A stretch of DNA of 64,000 bases from Martelella alba (GTDB taxonomy: Bacteria > Pseudomonadota > Alphaproteobacteria > Rhizobiales > Rhizobiaceae): assembly GCF_006516955.1 (NCBI RefSeq), contig NZ_VHLG01000019.1, positions 1 through 64,000 on the forward strand, in the 5' to 3' direction. The position numbers were made by a program, and so were the translations under genes. The notes below the pieces were generated by a model. It saw nothing but the letters and a program-made list of their open reading frames with translations, ran no database searches and was not told where the DNA came from. This document shows, in pieces, positions 45,511-55,713 of the stretch (position 1 is its first letter; every line of letters begins with the position of its first letter).

Positions 45511-47811
45511 ATGGTCAATCAAATGGATAGCCCCGCCCCGCAGACTTCACACGCCGGCCGGCAGCCGGCCCCGACCCGGCCTGAGGAGGCGCCTTCACTG
45601 CGCAATGCCGCCACCGCACAGCGAAGGCAGACAATGCCAGCGGCGCCGACCCTTTCAAATCTTCTTGCAGACGGAGGCGTAGCCGGAACGTCAATGGCGG
45701 CCCGCCAGGCTGCAAGGGCCTCAGGGCACCGGCCCGGTTCGGGTGAGCACGAAGGGCCATCGGCCACCAAACAACCGCGTTATAGCATCGGCCATAAGGT
45801 GAACCCCATGGGGCATCACCGCGATGATTATTATATTCTGTCCGAAATGCGGCAGATGATCGATCATGCCGGGATCCAGGGCGATACGGCAAAACTGAAA
45901 CGTCTGATTGACCAGATACGTCAGAACGTCAATGCCGACGGCGGCGCCGACACGATGTCCGACACAGAGCGCGTGGCGTTGCTCGGCAGAATCCGGCTGG
46001 ACAATGTGGCCAATGCCGAACACCGGACTCATTTGCTGCGACAGATGGTCAATATTCTTCAAACGACGATAAGGGACAGTCAATTGCCCTATGTCTCGAG
46101 CCTAGGTAATTTTGACCCGAGGACAAAGGGCCTGCTATTCTGGACCTTGCAGGCGATTTCAGAACAGCCACAGCCGGCGCGGCGCGCGTTGCTCGAGAGT
46201 GTTGCGCAGTTTATCGAGCGTAATCCAGGCTGCCGGGACAGCCTTGATTTGCAGCAGTTTGCTGCGCTCCGAAAGGCGGAAACGGACAGCCTGTCCGAGC
46301 CGGGCAGGCTGGAGGGAACCCGCCGTGATTTCAACTTCCTCATCCGCAATCCTGCGACCAGGCGCTGCCCGGAGAATGCGGATCTCGTCCGCGAAATCAT
46401 GATAGAGCAATTGCCTGATGCCATTCGAGCCAGCCGCATACAGGCGTTGACGCGCTTTACCGAGGCGATCGGCAGTCTGCCTGCGGGGGGAGAACAACAA
46501 CAGACCTTTGAAGACCTGGCTGGTGCCTTCCTTCAGGTGCATTTTCCGCAGCCTGCCGGCGGGGCTTCGCTGACCCGGATGCAGCGCGACAGTCTCGCCG
46601 CGCTGTGCGACGCTGTAAATCAGTATCGACCGGAAAGCCGGCGTCAGGCGGTCACGATTTTGCAGAGGCGAATTGACGAGGCACTGCCGCCCACGGCCCC
46701 GCTGCGGGCGCAGGTGTTGGAGCAGATCCGCTCATTTCTGGGGGATGAGGCCGGTTTCCCGCATGAAAACACGCCTGTAACGGGCGGCGGCGAACCAGCA
46801 GGACGTCCCGCCAGCCGGCCTGTCGCCGTTGTTGCGCGGAGCCTCCTTCGTGAAGACGGGGTACGGGAACTGCACGAAGACATGCGGAATATTCAGCAAT
46901 ATTGCCGCGACAAAGAGGTTGGGCAGCTGAAGCAGACAATTTCAGCGCTCGGACGGCAGGACATCGGTGCGGCTCGAGGGTCATGGCCGCATGAAATGCA
47001 GCTAGCCAGAGTGCTGGAAGCCGTTGACCTTGAAGCGTTTGCCCCCAAGGCAAGAAAAGAAATCTTCAGCATGATGATCACGGCAGCCAAGTCGGTCGCC
47101 AAAACGCATCGTTATGCCAATCCTGGTACCAGTGAGCTCTTGTCCTGCCTGTCGGCAAAGCTGGATCTGTTCCCACCAGCCGCTGCCGCAAAGTTTGCAG
47201 AGCAGCTCTATACCGCTTTCGCGGAAGGCCTCAGATCCCATCAAGTGAGCGGCCAGTCGTCAGTGTCTCTGCAAGCCGCGGCCATCAATCTGCTGCAACG
47301 CGACCCGGGCCCCGATCCGGCTGCGGCACTTTTGAACCAATACCGGCTCGTGGGCATTTTCGACAATATCCTCAATCCGGCAGCGGAGCGGAATGAAGCG
47401 GCCTCGCACGAGATCGCATTGCAGCGGGTCAGAACGGCGAGGGCCGCTCTGCCGGCCTTGCTTCAGGCGCGTTGCGCGACGGCAGACGTCAAATTGAGCA
47501 TCGAACTGCTGCGTTACATCGCGAAGACCTGCCCGCCGGACGATGCCAAGCCATTGTGTGATGCGGTGCTGGACCAGCTATTCAACACGTCTGGCACTGA
47601 ACCGGATCAGCCTGGCGCCTCGCAAGCCTCAGCAAATGACGTAGACTTGCAACGAAACTCACTCCTTCTGCTCCAGGCGCTGTTGCGCAAACCACCATCC
47701 ACTGAAATCAAGGAGCAGGTTGCCAGACGTGTCGATGGGCTGAACCGCCAGTGTCCGCAAAGCGATAGCCGGTACCAGAAGAGCTTGCATCAACTGCTGA
47801 GCCAGATTTAA
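45511..47811 (+). CDS. Large helical effector-like protein of unknown function
   Basis: 766 residues, no signal peptide and no recognised domain. Residues 1-95 are Pro/Ala/Gln/Ser-rich and low complexity (SPAPQTSHAGRQPAPTRPEE), with a short basic stretch TKQPRYS, like the N-terminus of the upstream repeat protein. The remainder is almost entirely helical with irregular Leu/Ala-rich segments (ALLESVAQFIERNP, RRQAVTILQRRIDEALPP, LSIELLRYIAKTCPPDD), suggesting ARM/HEAT-like solenoids in two halves separated by a Pro-rich linker near 420-440. Same strand and style as 42436-45348 and 163 bp after it. A secreted-effector role is inference. Confidence 0.65.
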   Translation: MVNQMDSPAPQTSHAGRQPAPTRPEEAPSLRNAATAQRRQTMPAAPTLSNLLADGGVAGTSMAARQAARASGHRPGSGEHEGPSATKQPRYSIGHKVNPMGHHRDDYYILSEMRQMIDHAGIQGDTAKLKRLIDQIRQNVNADGGADTMSDTERVALLGRIRLDNVANAEHRTHLLRQMVNILQTTIRDSQLPYVSSLGNFDPRTKGLLFWTLQAISEQPQPARRALLESVAQFIERNPGCRDSLDLQQFAALRKAETDSLSEPGRLEGTRRDFNFLIRNPATRRCPENADLVREIMIEQLPDAIRASRIQALTRFTEAIGSLPAGGEQQQTFEDLAGAFLQVHFPQPAGGASLTRMQRDSLAALCDAVNQYRPESRRQAVTILQRRIDEALPPTAPLRAQVLEQIRSFLGDEAGFPHENTPVTGGGEPAGRPASRPVAVVARSLLREDGVRELHEDMRNIQQYCRDKEVGQLKQTISALGRQDIGAARGSWPHEMQLARVLEAVDLEAFAPKARKEIFSMMITAAKSVAKTHRYANPGTSELLSCLSAKLDLFPPAAAAKFAEQLYTAFAEGLRSHQVSGQSSVSLQAAAINLLQRDPGPDPAAALLNQYRLVGIFDNILNPAAERNEAASHEIALQRVRTARAALPALLQARCATADVKLSIELLRYIAKTCPPDDAKPLCDAVLDQLFNTSGTEPDQPGASQASANDVDLQRNSLLLLQALLRKPPSTEIKEQVARRVDGLNRQCPQSDSRYQKSLHQLLSQI

Positions 47812-48029
47812 GCCAATACGGCGTGATGAGGAGAGGCGGTACTGTCAACGACGGCGTGAAAACCAGCCACGGGGCAGAGCAAAAGTCGGCCACATTGGAT
47901 TCCGGCTTACCCATCGCAGCTTGAGCAAGGCACAGTTTTGCAGGCGTCATCTTGCGTGTTAAAGACCCGACTTCTTACGTATAGGATACTCTTCCAAACC
48001 CAAAGCGGTTCAGACCTCAACGGATGTCG

Positions 48030-49136
48030 TCAGGGTCTTTCACTGACCTTGATCAGGCATGCCGCAAGCCTTTCCGGGTTGGGCGCAAAACCGTGGCCGG
48101 GGCGGTCCGGTGCTTTTGCTTCTCCGGGGCCGCTCAAGTGGATCGGGGGCTCGGCCATATCCTTTGCGTAGAGCCGGCCTTCCGGAAAGATGTCGGCGGC
48201 ATAGGCTAGGCTCGGCAGTGTCGCCAGTGCCATGGAGACACCCTGGCCGACGCAGGACTCCAGCATGCCGCCGATCCAACAGGGGACGTCGCGTCCAATA
48301 CAAAGTGCGTAAATTGCAAGAGCATTGGTCAGACCGCCCACGCGACCGTGCTTGATGTTGATCCAGCGTGCCGCACCGCAGTCGATTGCCTGGCGGGCGC
48401 GGTGGAGCGAAGTGATGCTTTCATCAAGGCAGATCGGCGTTTCAAGTTGCGCCTGCAGCCATGCGTGGTCGAGAAGATCGTCGCTCGAAAGCGGCTGTTC
48501 GATCATCGCCAGGTCAAGCGTATCGAGTTCGCGGAAAAGCGGCAGGTCATCGCGGGAAAAACCGCTGTTGCAGTCGATATGCAGCACCGCCTCCGGAAAA
48601 GCCTCGCGCACGCTACGGACCATTCCGGCGCCGCTATCCGGCCGGAACTTCATCTTGATGCGGGAAAATCCGGCATCCACCGATTTCTGCACATCGGACA
48701 GAAGCTTTTCCATGCTGTCCTGTACGGGAATATCCGCGCCCACTTTCACCGTTGCACTCTTGCCGCCGATCATCTGCCAAAGCGGCATGTTGCGGCTCTT
48801 GGCGAGAAGGTCCCAGAAGGCAGTGTCGATTGCGGCCTTGGCAAACTGGTTACCCTTGAACCGCGAGAGCATGCGTTGAAGCGTTTCGGCATCCTCGATA
48901 TCCTGACCCTCGAGGAGTGGCTTGAAGATGTCGCAGATGAGATAAAACAGCCCGCTTGCCCATTCAGCACAGAATTCCGGTGCGGCATAAGGGGCGGCTT
49001 CGCCCCAGCCGACAAGATCGCCGCTTTGAATGCGCACCAATACACTGTCGATTGCCGTTTCCTGGCTGAACGATGTTTTCCACGGCGCGATCAAGGGCAT
49101 GGCCACATGAAAAACGTCTATTTTGTCGATGCGCAA
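48030..49136 (-). CDS. Enolase-superfamily racemase/epimerase (NSAR/OSBS group)
   Basis: 368 residues. An N-terminal capping domain is followed by a barrel with FSRIKMKFRPD (KxK catalytic lysine), LHIDCNSGF, MIEQPLSSDD and ICLDES (metal ligands Asp, Glu, Asp) and NIKHGRVGGL (second lysine). This pattern fits the muconate-lactonising/o-succinylbenzoate synthase/N-succinylamino-acid racemase group. The start is TTG at 49136, eight bases after AGGAGG; the ATG at 49154 lies upstream of this ribosome site. Peptide uptake and an M20 deacylase in the locus favour an N-acyl-amino-acid racemase or dipeptide epimerase over menaquinone synthesis. Confidence 0.82.
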   Translation of the reverse strand: MRIDKIDVFHVAMPLIAPWKTSFSQETAIDSVLVRIQSGDLVGWGEAAPYAAPEFCAEWASGLFYLICDIFKPLLEGQDIEDAETLQRMLSRFKGNQFAKAAIDTAFWDLLAKSRNMPLWQMIGGKSATVKVGADIPVQDSMEKLLSDVQKSVDAGFSRIKMKFRPDSGAGMVRSVREAFPEAVLHIDCNSGFSRDDLPLFRELDTLDLAMIEQPLSSDDLLDHAWLQAQLETPICLDESITSLHRARQAIDCGAARWINIKHGRVGGLTNALAIYALCIGRDVPCWIGGMLESCVGQGVSMALATLPSLAYAADIFPEGRLYAKDMAEPPIHLSGPGEAKAPDRPGHGFAPNPERLAACLIKVSERP

Positions 49137-49177
49137 TGACACACCCTCCTGCATTCAGTTTCTGTTCTTGTCCGGTG

Positions 49178-50062
49178 TCAGTTGCTGCTGTCGAGCTCGC
49201 CAAGCAGGTCCATCATTTCCTCGATACGAACCAGGCGCTGCCGCGCCGGCTTGCCGCCAATTTCATTGGCCTGCGTGCAGATGAAATTGATCAGGCTGAT
49301 TACCGAAGCGTAGCTGTCGAAAAGCGAGGTGCCCCGTACATGACAGGCCAATGTCCAGGTCGCATATTTGGTGGTTGATACCGCGCGTCGATCGGTGAGG
49401 TAGGCGATCGGCACGTTCTGCCTTTGCAAGAGCGCCATGGTTTCTCCCAGCGCCCGTGCGCGACGGCGCAGGCCGATCGCAAAGACAAGATCGTCTTCTC
49501 CCAGATCCGACATATCTTCCATGAGCATCTGGCCAGCGCTTGGAAGAACGGAAACCTGCGGCCGGGTGTTGATCATCAGGCGCCGGGCATAGGCGGCGAA
49601 AAAATGACTGTTGCGGAAACCAAGGCAGACGATCCGCTTGGCTGATACGATTTTTTCAGCCACGGCGAGCGCCGTTTCCTCATCGATATTGGCAAGGGTT
49701 TGGCGCATGCAGTCGATATCCTGCTCGAAATGGGCCGCGAGCAGGCCGGTCTTCTCAGCCTCGTCCTTCTTTCGACCCGAGGTCAGGAAAATCGGGTCGC
49801 CGGTCGACTGGGCGTGGCGGATTTCCTTCTGCATGTCGCGAAAATCATTGTAGCCCAGACGTTTGACGAAGCGCGTCACCGCCGCCTTCGACGATCCCGC
49901 CAGCTCCGCAAGCTCGGTCGCGGAACAGACAATCACGTCACCCGGATATTCCAGCACCCGGTCTGCCAGCACCCGTTCGCTGCCCGGCATGCTTTCATAG
50001 GCGGCCTTGATCCTGCGTTCAAAAGCGCGCGGGTGGAGCGGGTTCATTTCATTGTCTGACAT
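49178..50062 (-). CDS. RpiR-family transcriptional regulator
   Basis: 294 residues: an N-terminal HTH_6 domain (GSERVLADRVLEYPGDVIVC ... SKAAVTRFVKRLGYNDF) and a C-terminal SIS domain (VSAKRIVCLGFRNSHFFAAY, VFAIGLRRRARALGETMALL). SIS-domain regulators usually bind phosphosugars or related ligands. It is divergent from the peptide transporter operon (first gene at 50220) and 41 bp upstream of the racemase gene, so it probably controls both. The start at 50062 is the first ATG with a purine-rich upstream; 50095 would add 11 residues. Confidence 0.9.
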   Translation of the reverse strand: MSDNEMNPLHPRAFERRIKAAYESMPGSERVLADRVLEYPGDVIVCSATELAELAGSSKAAVTRFVKRLGYNDFRDMQKEIRHAQSTGDPIFLTSGRKKDEAEKTGLLAAHFEQDIDCMRQTLANIDEETALAVAEKIVSAKRIVCLGFRNSHFFAAYARRLMINTRPQVSVLPSAGQMLMEDMSDLGEDDLVFAIGLRRRARALGETMALLQRQNVPIAYLTDRRAVSTTKYATWTLACHVRGTSLFDSYASVISLINFICTQANEIGGKPARQRLVRIEEMMDLLGELDSSN

Positions 50063-50219
50063 ATCTGGCTCATGCTTCTGGGTTGCTGCCCGCATTAAAA
50101 CATTTTTTTTAAAGCGTTGACAAACTAAAATTTACGTATCAGCCTTATCGAGTGTGGCGGCGCACAATCAAGCTTGCATTCAAAAATAAACGTGGAACAG
50201 CTCGAACAGGAGACAGAAG

Positions 50220-51758
50220 ATGTCTGGCAGCAAGACACTGGCCATGGCCGGTATATTATTACTCGGAATTGCAGCGCCCGCCGCCGCAAAGGATATTGTC
50301 TGGGCGCGTGATGGCGATATCGATTCCCTTGATCCGCACCGCGCAACTTCAACCCTTTCCCGCCAGGTCTGGTATCAGATCTACGACTCGCTCCTTGAGT
50401 TCAACGACAAGGGCGAGCCCGTTCCCAACCTTGCCACCAGCTGGGATGTGACCGATGACGGCAAGGATGTCACCTTCCACCTGGCCGATAACATCGTCTG
50501 TCATGATGGCACGCCGTTTAATGCTGACGACGTCTTATGGACGGTCAACCGTGCACTCGGCGATGAAAACCCCAGCCTGACCAAGGCCAGCTGGGGCCCG
50601 ATCACCTCTGTCGATAAAATCGATGACCTGACAGTGAGCTTCAAGTTCTCCGAACCCTTCGGCGCCTTCATCCCCTTCATGGCTGATCAGTTCACTTCGA
50701 TGCTGTGTGACAGCAATGCCGATAGCGACGGTTTCGGCGTTTCCTCCGCAATCGGAACAGGACCATGGAAATTCGAAAGCTGGACCAAGGGTTCGGAGAT
50801 CGTTCTCGACAAGAACCCCGATTATATCAATCGTGGCCGCCCGGTCGACAATCCCGGCGCTCCCCTCGCGGACCGGCTGGTGATCCGCACCATTCCCGAA
50901 GCGCAGACCCGCGTTGCCGGCCTTCGCACCGGCGAGCTGAACGTGATTGCGCCGCCGATCCAGGAGGTGAAGGCGCTGCAGGATGATGACGAGGTCGATG
51001 TGCATGTCGCCACCGGTACTGGCCAGAACATGTTCATCCAGTTTGCGGTCAACCGTCCGCCCTTCAATGATGTGCGCGCCCGTCAGGCCGTCTCCTACGC
51101 CATCAACAAGGACATGGCGATCCAGGTCGTTTACGGCGATCTCGTCGAACGCCAGCATTGCCCGATCTCGCGCGGTGTCTTCGGCAATGATCCCGAATTC
51201 TGCAAGCAGTATGAGCAGCCTTACGATCCGGGCAAGGCCAAGGAACTTCTGGCAGAGCTTGGCTACGGCCCCGACAATCCGATGGAGGTAACGCTTGCCA
51301 CATGGACCGGTGACAGCCGCGAACGCATGTTGCAGATGCTGCAGAACCAGCTCGCCCAGGTCAATATCAAGGCCAATATCGAGGTGATGGATATCGGCAC
51401 GCTCAATGCCCGCGACACGCAGGAGAACGAAAAGACCGAAGGTCCCGGTTACATGGATCTGATGGGCTGGACCTGGTTTGACCCGGACCTTCTCTACCTG
51501 CTGTGGCATTCGCCGGGCGCCTATCACGGCTTCCACACGCCCGAGCTTGATGCGCTTCTGGAGAAAATGCGTTCGACCGTCGATCCCGAAGCCCGCGCCG
51601 ATGTTGTCCATCAGGCCTTCAAGATCCTGCTGGAACAGGCAGGTCAGGTGCCGATCTACACGCCGGGCTGGTCATGGCTCTATGCTGTTTCAGCCAGCAC
51701 CCCCGGCTTCAAGATCGGGCCTTTCAACCGGGCTGAATTTGCCGCCATGCAGCCCTGA
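50220..51758 (+). CDS. Peptide ABC transporter substrate-binding protein (SBP family 5)
   Basis: 512 residues with signal peptide MSGSKTLAMAGILLLGIAAP...AAA. The mature part is an OppA/DppA-type protein (SLDPHRATSTLSRQVWYQIY, DVTFHLADNIVCHDGTPFNA, VRARQAVSYAINKDMAIQVV). It would bind dipeptides, oligopeptides or N-acyl amino acids in the periplasm. GGAGACAGAAG precedes the start. It is the first gene of a six-gene transporter/enzyme operon. Confidence 0.94.
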   Translation: MSGSKTLAMAGILLLGIAAPAAAKDIVWARDGDIDSLDPHRATSTLSRQVWYQIYDSLLEFNDKGEPVPNLATSWDVTDDGKDVTFHLADNIVCHDGTPFNADDVLWTVNRALGDENPSLTKASWGPITSVDKIDDLTVSFKFSEPFGAFIPFMADQFTSMLCDSNADSDGFGVSSAIGTGPWKFESWTKGSEIVLDKNPDYINRGRPVDNPGAPLADRLVIRTIPEAQTRVAGLRTGELNVIAPPIQEVKALQDDDEVDVHVATGTGQNMFIQFAVNRPPFNDVRARQAVSYAINKDMAIQVVYGDLVERQHCPISRGVFGNDPEFCKQYEQPYDPGKAKELLAELGYGPDNPMEVTLATWTGDSRERMLQMLQNQLAQVNIKANIEVMDIGTLNARDTQENEKTEGPGYMDLMGWTWFDPDLLYLLWHSPGAYHGFHTPELDALLEKMRSTVDPEARADVVHQAFKILLEQAGQVPIYTPGWSWLYAVSASTPGFKIGPFNRAEFAAMQP

Positions 51759-51816
51759 TTGAAGCGCGGACGGGGGCCACCCCGTCCGCACCCTGTCATA
51801 TTACCGGAGAACCGTC

Positions 51817-52737
51817 ATGAGCCGCTACCTGCTCCAGCGATGCCTCGCCGCGCTGCTGACGATCTGGGTCACGACCATCGCTGTCTCGATGCTGATCCAT
51901 CTGGTGCCGGGGGATCCGGTGCAGATCATGTATGCGCAGTCGCAGGGCACCACGCCCGAACAGCTGGAAGCGGTCCGCCAGCGCCTGGGCCTCAGCGATC
52001 CTCTGATCGTTCAGTATTTCCATTACATGGTGCGCGTCTTTCATGGTGACCTCGGCTATACGATCCGCGGTGAACAGCCCGTTCTGCCACTGCTGCTGGA
52101 ACGCCTGCCCAACACGCTGGCACTGACAGGCGCCGCCCTTCTGATTGCCTGCACGATTGGCCTGACCTTCGGCTTCATCGCCGCCTACAAGCGCGGCAGC
52201 TGGCTCGATACGACGCTGATGACCTCTGCCATTCTCGGCGTTTCCATGCCGCATTTCTGGCTCGGCCTGATCCTGCTGTTCTTCTTCGCCGTGCGCCTTC
52301 AGTGGTTTCCGGTTGCCGGAAACGGTTTTGAAAACCTCATTCTTCCAGCTTTGACGCTCGGCATCACCAACGCCGCCATCATTGCGCGTTTGACCCGTTC
52401 CTCGATGATCGATGTCTTTGATCAGGAGTTCATCCGCACCGCCCGCGCCAAGGGGCTGCCGAAGGCCATGGTGCTCTACGGCCATGCATTGCGGGCCGGG
52501 CTGGTGCCGATCGTGACCATGATCGGCCTGCAGTTTACCTACATGATGGGCGGGGCGATCGTGGTCGAAAATGTCTTCGGCTGGAACGGGGTCGGCCGCA
52601 TGGCCATTCAGGCCATCTTTCAGCGCGACTACCCACTGATTCAGGGTTTTATCCTGATGTTTGCCTGTGTCGTGGTGCTGGTCTCGCTGATCATGGATGT
52701 GATTTATGCGTGGCTCGATCCACGTATCCGCTACTGA
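51817..52737 (+). CDS. Peptide ABC transporter permease (DppB/OppB type)
   Basis: 306 residues with six predicted spans. It starts [31 protein letters not shown] and the loop [20 protein letters not shown] are DppB hallmarks. It pairs with the DppC-type permease 11 bp downstream. GGAGAACCGTC precedes the start. Confidence 0.95.
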   Translation: MSRYLLQRCLAALLTIWVTTIAVSMLIHLVPGDPVQIMYAQSQGTTPEQLEAVRQRLGLSDPLIVQYFHYMVRVFHGDLGYTIRGEQPVLPLLLERLPNTLALTGAALLIACTIGLTFGFIAAYKRGSWLDTTLMTSAILGVSMPHFWLGLILLFFFAVRLQWFPVAGNGFENLILPALTLGITNAAIIARLTRSSMIDVFDQEFIRTARAKGLPKAMVLYGHALRAGLVPIVTMIGLQFTYMMGGAIVVENVFGWNGVGRMAIQAIFQRDYPLIQGFILMFACVVVLVSLIMDVIYAWLDPRIRY

Positions 52738-52748
52738 AGGAGACCGCG

Positions 52749-53681
52749 ATGAACAAACGCATGAAGAAAGCTCTCGCCGTGGCCTCGGCAGCTGGTGCCT
52801 ATAGCACTGCGATCCCCGATCCGCCGTCCCCGCTCGTGCTCTTCCTCTCCAACCTTCTCGCCGTCCTCAGGGCGGCAACGGCCAACAGAGGGGCAAAGGT
52901 TGGTCTGTTTCTGGTGCTCGCCCTTATCCTTGTGGCAATCTTCGCCCCGTGGATCGCGCCCTATCCGGCCGACCAGATGGGCGCCGGCATGGGCCTGATG
53001 CCGCCCAATGCCGATTACTGGTTCGGCACGGACGAGTTCGGCCGCGACATGTTCAGCCGGGTTGTCTATGGCGCACGGCTGACCATTCAGGTCGGGCTGA
53101 TCGCGGTCGGCATTTCACTGACGCTCGGCACGCTGACAGGGCTTGTCGCCGGCTATGCAGGCGGCTGGACAGAACGGGTTCTGATGCGGCTCGTCGATGT
53201 CGTCTTCTCCTTCACCGAAACGCTGATCGCACTCGCCGCCGTTGCCGTATTGGGGCCGAGCCTCACCAATGCCATGATCGCCGTCGGTATTGCGGCCATT
53301 CCGTTTTACGCCCGCGTTGCCTATTCGGTGACACTGGTGGAGCGTAACCGCGCCTATTTCGATGCCGCCTATGTGGCCGGCGCCGGACATTTGCGGCTCA
53401 TATTCCGCCATCTTCTGCCCAACATCATTCCGCCGTTGATCGTGGTGGCAACGCTCGGTGTTTCCTCAGCTGTGCTGGCGGCAGCGGGCTTGAGCTTTCT
53501 CGGCCTCGGCGCACAGCCGCCATCGCCGGAATGGGGGGCGATGCTTTCGGCAGGGCGTGATTATTTCAATCAGGCACCGTGGATCATGATCTTCCCCGGT
53601 GTTGCGATCATGGTCGTGGTTCTGGCTTTCAACCTGCTTGGCGACGGTGTGCGCGAAGCGCTCGATCCGAGGCAGAAATGA
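52749..53681 (+). CDS. Peptide ABC transporter permease (DppC/OppC type)
   Basis: 310 residues. A hydrophilic N-terminus of about 50 residues, then the OppC-like [20 protein letters not shown], six spans and the coupling loop around [20 protein letters not shown]. The end [15 protein letters not shown] is typical. The start at 52749 follows GAAGGAGACC; the frame from 52710 lies inside the previous gene. Confidence 0.95.
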   Translation: MNKRMKKALAVASAAGAYSTAIPDPPSPLVLFLSNLLAVLRAATANRGAKVGLFLVLALILVAIFAPWIAPYPADQMGAGMGLMPPNADYWFGTDEFGRDMFSRVVYGARLTIQVGLIAVGISLTLGTLTGLVAGYAGGWTERVLMRLVDVVFSFTETLIALAAVAVLGPSLTNAMIAVGIAAIPFYARVAYSVTLVERNRAYFDAAYVAGAGHLRLIFRHLLPNIIPPLIVVATLGVSSAVLAAAGLSFLGLGAQPPSPEWGAMLSAGRDYFNQAPWIMIFPGVAIMVVVLAFNLLGDGVREALDPRQK

Positions 53682-53695
53682 TGCGGGAGAGCGAT

Positions 53696-54730
53696 ATGGC
53701 AGTTATGCAAGATAAAGTGGCCCATGCACGTCAGATCGAAACCGTACTCGCCGTTGAAAACCTGCAGACCGAGTTCAAGACCAAGGCGGGCACTGCGCGC
53801 GCGGTCGATGGGGTTTCATTCGAGCTGAAAGCCGGAGAAATACTCGCCATCGTCGGCGAAAGCGGGTCGGGCAAGAGCGTAACATCGCTGTCGATCATGG
53901 GGCTAATTCCGAGCCCGCCGGGCCGGATTGCCGGAGGTCGTGTCCTCTTTGACGGCAAGGACCTCACCACGTTATCCGACAGGCAGTTGCAGGATCTGCG
54001 CGGTGCAGATCTCTCGATGATCTTTCAGGAGCCGATGACCTCACTCAATCCGGTGCTCAGCATCGGCCGTCAGATGACGGAGGGCATCAAGCAGCATCTC
54101 GGCATGAATTCGTCTCAAGCGCGCGAACATGCCATCAGTATGATGAAACGCGTCAGTATCCCGGCGCCGGAACAGAGGTTGAAGGAATTTCCGCACCAGT
54201 TTTCCGGCGGCATGCTGCAGCGCATCATGATCGCCATTGCCATGTCCTGTAATCCGAAGGTTCTGATCGCCGATGAACCGACGACCGCGCTCGACGTCAC
54301 CATTCAGGCGCAGATTCTCGATCTGATGAAGGAACTGCGTGACAATACCGGCACGGCTATCGTGCTGATCACCCATGATATGGGCGTGGTCGCGGAAATG
54401 GCGGACCGGGTAATCGTCATGTATGCCGGTCAGAAGATCGAAGAGGCGCGCGTCGAAGACCTCTTCCGTCGGCAGCGCCATCCCTATACGATCGGCCTTT
54501 TGGGCGCACTTCCAAAGCTTGGCGAGGCCGGCGAGGTGGGGGATACCGAGTTGCAGGAAATACCGGGCGTGGTGCCGCCACTGACAGACCTGCCGCCTGG
54601 CTGTCGCTTTTCCGACCGCTGCCATTTCGCCACTGCCAAATGCCGGGCCGAGATGCCGGTCTTCGAAGCCAAGGCACCGGATCATTTCGCCGCCTGCTGG
54701 CATTCAGATGCGCTGGAGACCCAACCATGA
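53696..54730 (+). CDS. Peptide ABC transporter ATPase (DppD/OppD type)
   Basis: 344 residues. Walker A GESGSGKSVTSLSIMG, signature FSGGMLQRIMIAIAM, Walker B VLIADEPTTALDVT and the C-terminal oligopeptide-transporter domain with CRFSDRCHFATAKC, whose cysteines bind an iron-sulfur cluster in related DppD proteins. The start at 53696 is preceded by GGGAGAG; ATGs at 53678 and 53681 overlap the permease stop and are alternatives. Confidence 0.94.
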   Translation: MAVMQDKVAHARQIETVLAVENLQTEFKTKAGTARAVDGVSFELKAGEILAIVGESGSGKSVTSLSIMGLIPSPPGRIAGGRVLFDGKDLTTLSDRQLQDLRGADLSMIFQEPMTSLNPVLSIGRQMTEGIKQHLGMNSSQAREHAISMMKRVSIPAPEQRLKEFPHQFSGGMLQRIMIAIAMSCNPKVLIADEPTTALDVTIQAQILDLMKELRDNTGTAIVLITHDMGVVAEMADRVIVMYAGQKIEEARVEDLFRRQRHPYTIGLLGALPKLGEAGEVGDTELQEIPGVVPPLTDLPPGCRFSDRCHFATAKCRAEMPVFEAKAPDHFAACWHSDALETQP

Positions 54731-55713
54731 GCATGCAATCCGTACTCACCGTCGATAGTCTGGCCAAACGCTTTCCGGTGCGCGGCAAGGGGTTTGTCAA
54801 TGCGGTCAACGGCGTTTCCTTCGATATCGCGCCGGGCGAAACGCTTGGTCTCGTTGGCGAAAGCGGCTGCGGCAAATCCACTGTCGGCAAGATGATCATG
54901 AAGCTGCATGAGCCCTCCGAAGGCGCGATCATGGTCCATGGCAAGAATATCGCCGGTCTTTCGCGCAGGCTGATGAAGCCGGTGCGCCGGCAGGTCCAGA
55001 CGATCTTTCAGGATCCCTATGGGTCGCTCAACCCGCGTATGACGGCTGGGGCAATTGTCGGCGAGCCGCTGAAAATCCACGGGCTCGCTTCCGGCCGGGC
55101 GCTGACCATGAAGGTTGCCGAAACTTTCGAGAAAGTCGGGCTGCGCCCCGATCAGATGACCCGGTTCGCCCACGAATTCTCCGGCGGCCAGCGTCAGCGC
55201 CTTTCCATCGCCAGGGCCTTGATTGTCGAACCGGAAGTGATTGTTGCCGATGAACCTGTTTCCGCGCTTGATGTCTCGATTCAGGCATCGGTGATCAATC
55301 TTCTGATTTCGCTGCAGAAGGAAATGGGCCTGTCGCTGTTGTTCATCTCGCACGATATGAGCGTGGTCGAGCATATCAGCCACCGGGTTGCGGTGATGTA
55401 TCTCGGGCGGATCGTCGAAATCGGCCCACGCAAGACCTTGTTCGCCAGCCCGCAACATCCCTATACGCAGGCGCTTCTCTCGGCCGTACCCGTTGCCGAT
55501 CCCTCCGCCCGAAAACGCGAGCGGATCGTGCTCAATGGCGACGTGCCAAGCCCGGTGAACCCACCGTCAGGCTGTCACTTCCATACGCGCTGCCCCATTG
55601 CCGAGGATATTTGCCGCCAGAAGGTCCCGCCGTTGAAGCGCGTTGCAACCGGCCAGAAGGTCGCCTGCCATTTGCGCGAGGGTGTCGAAGCCGGAAAGAT
55701 CGGTGCGGCATGA
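54727..55713 (+). CDS. Peptide ABC transporter ATPase (DppF/OppF type)
   Basis: 328 residues. Walker A GESGCGKSTVGKMIMKL, signature FSGGQRQRLSIARA, Walker B VIVADEPVSALDVS and a C-terminal C-rich segment CHFHTRCPIAEDIC. It forms the heterodimeric ATPase with the preceding product; the genes overlap by four bases (ATGA). Its own stop overlaps the next start in the same way. Confidence 0.94.
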   Translation: MSMQSVLTVDSLAKRFPVRGKGFVNAVNGVSFDIAPGETLGLVGESGCGKSTVGKMIMKLHEPSEGAIMVHGKNIAGLSRRLMKPVRRQVQTIFQDPYGSLNPRMTAGAIVGEPLKIHGLASGRALTMKVAETFEKVGLRPDQMTRFAHEFSGGQRQRLSIARALIVEPEVIVADEPVSALDVSIQASVINLLISLQKEMGLSLLFISHDMSVVEHISHRVAVMYLGRIVEIGPRKTLFASPQHPYTQALLSAVPVADPSARKRERIVLNGDVPSPVNPPSGCHFHTRCPIAEDICRQKVPPLKRVATGQKVACHLREGVEAGKIGAA

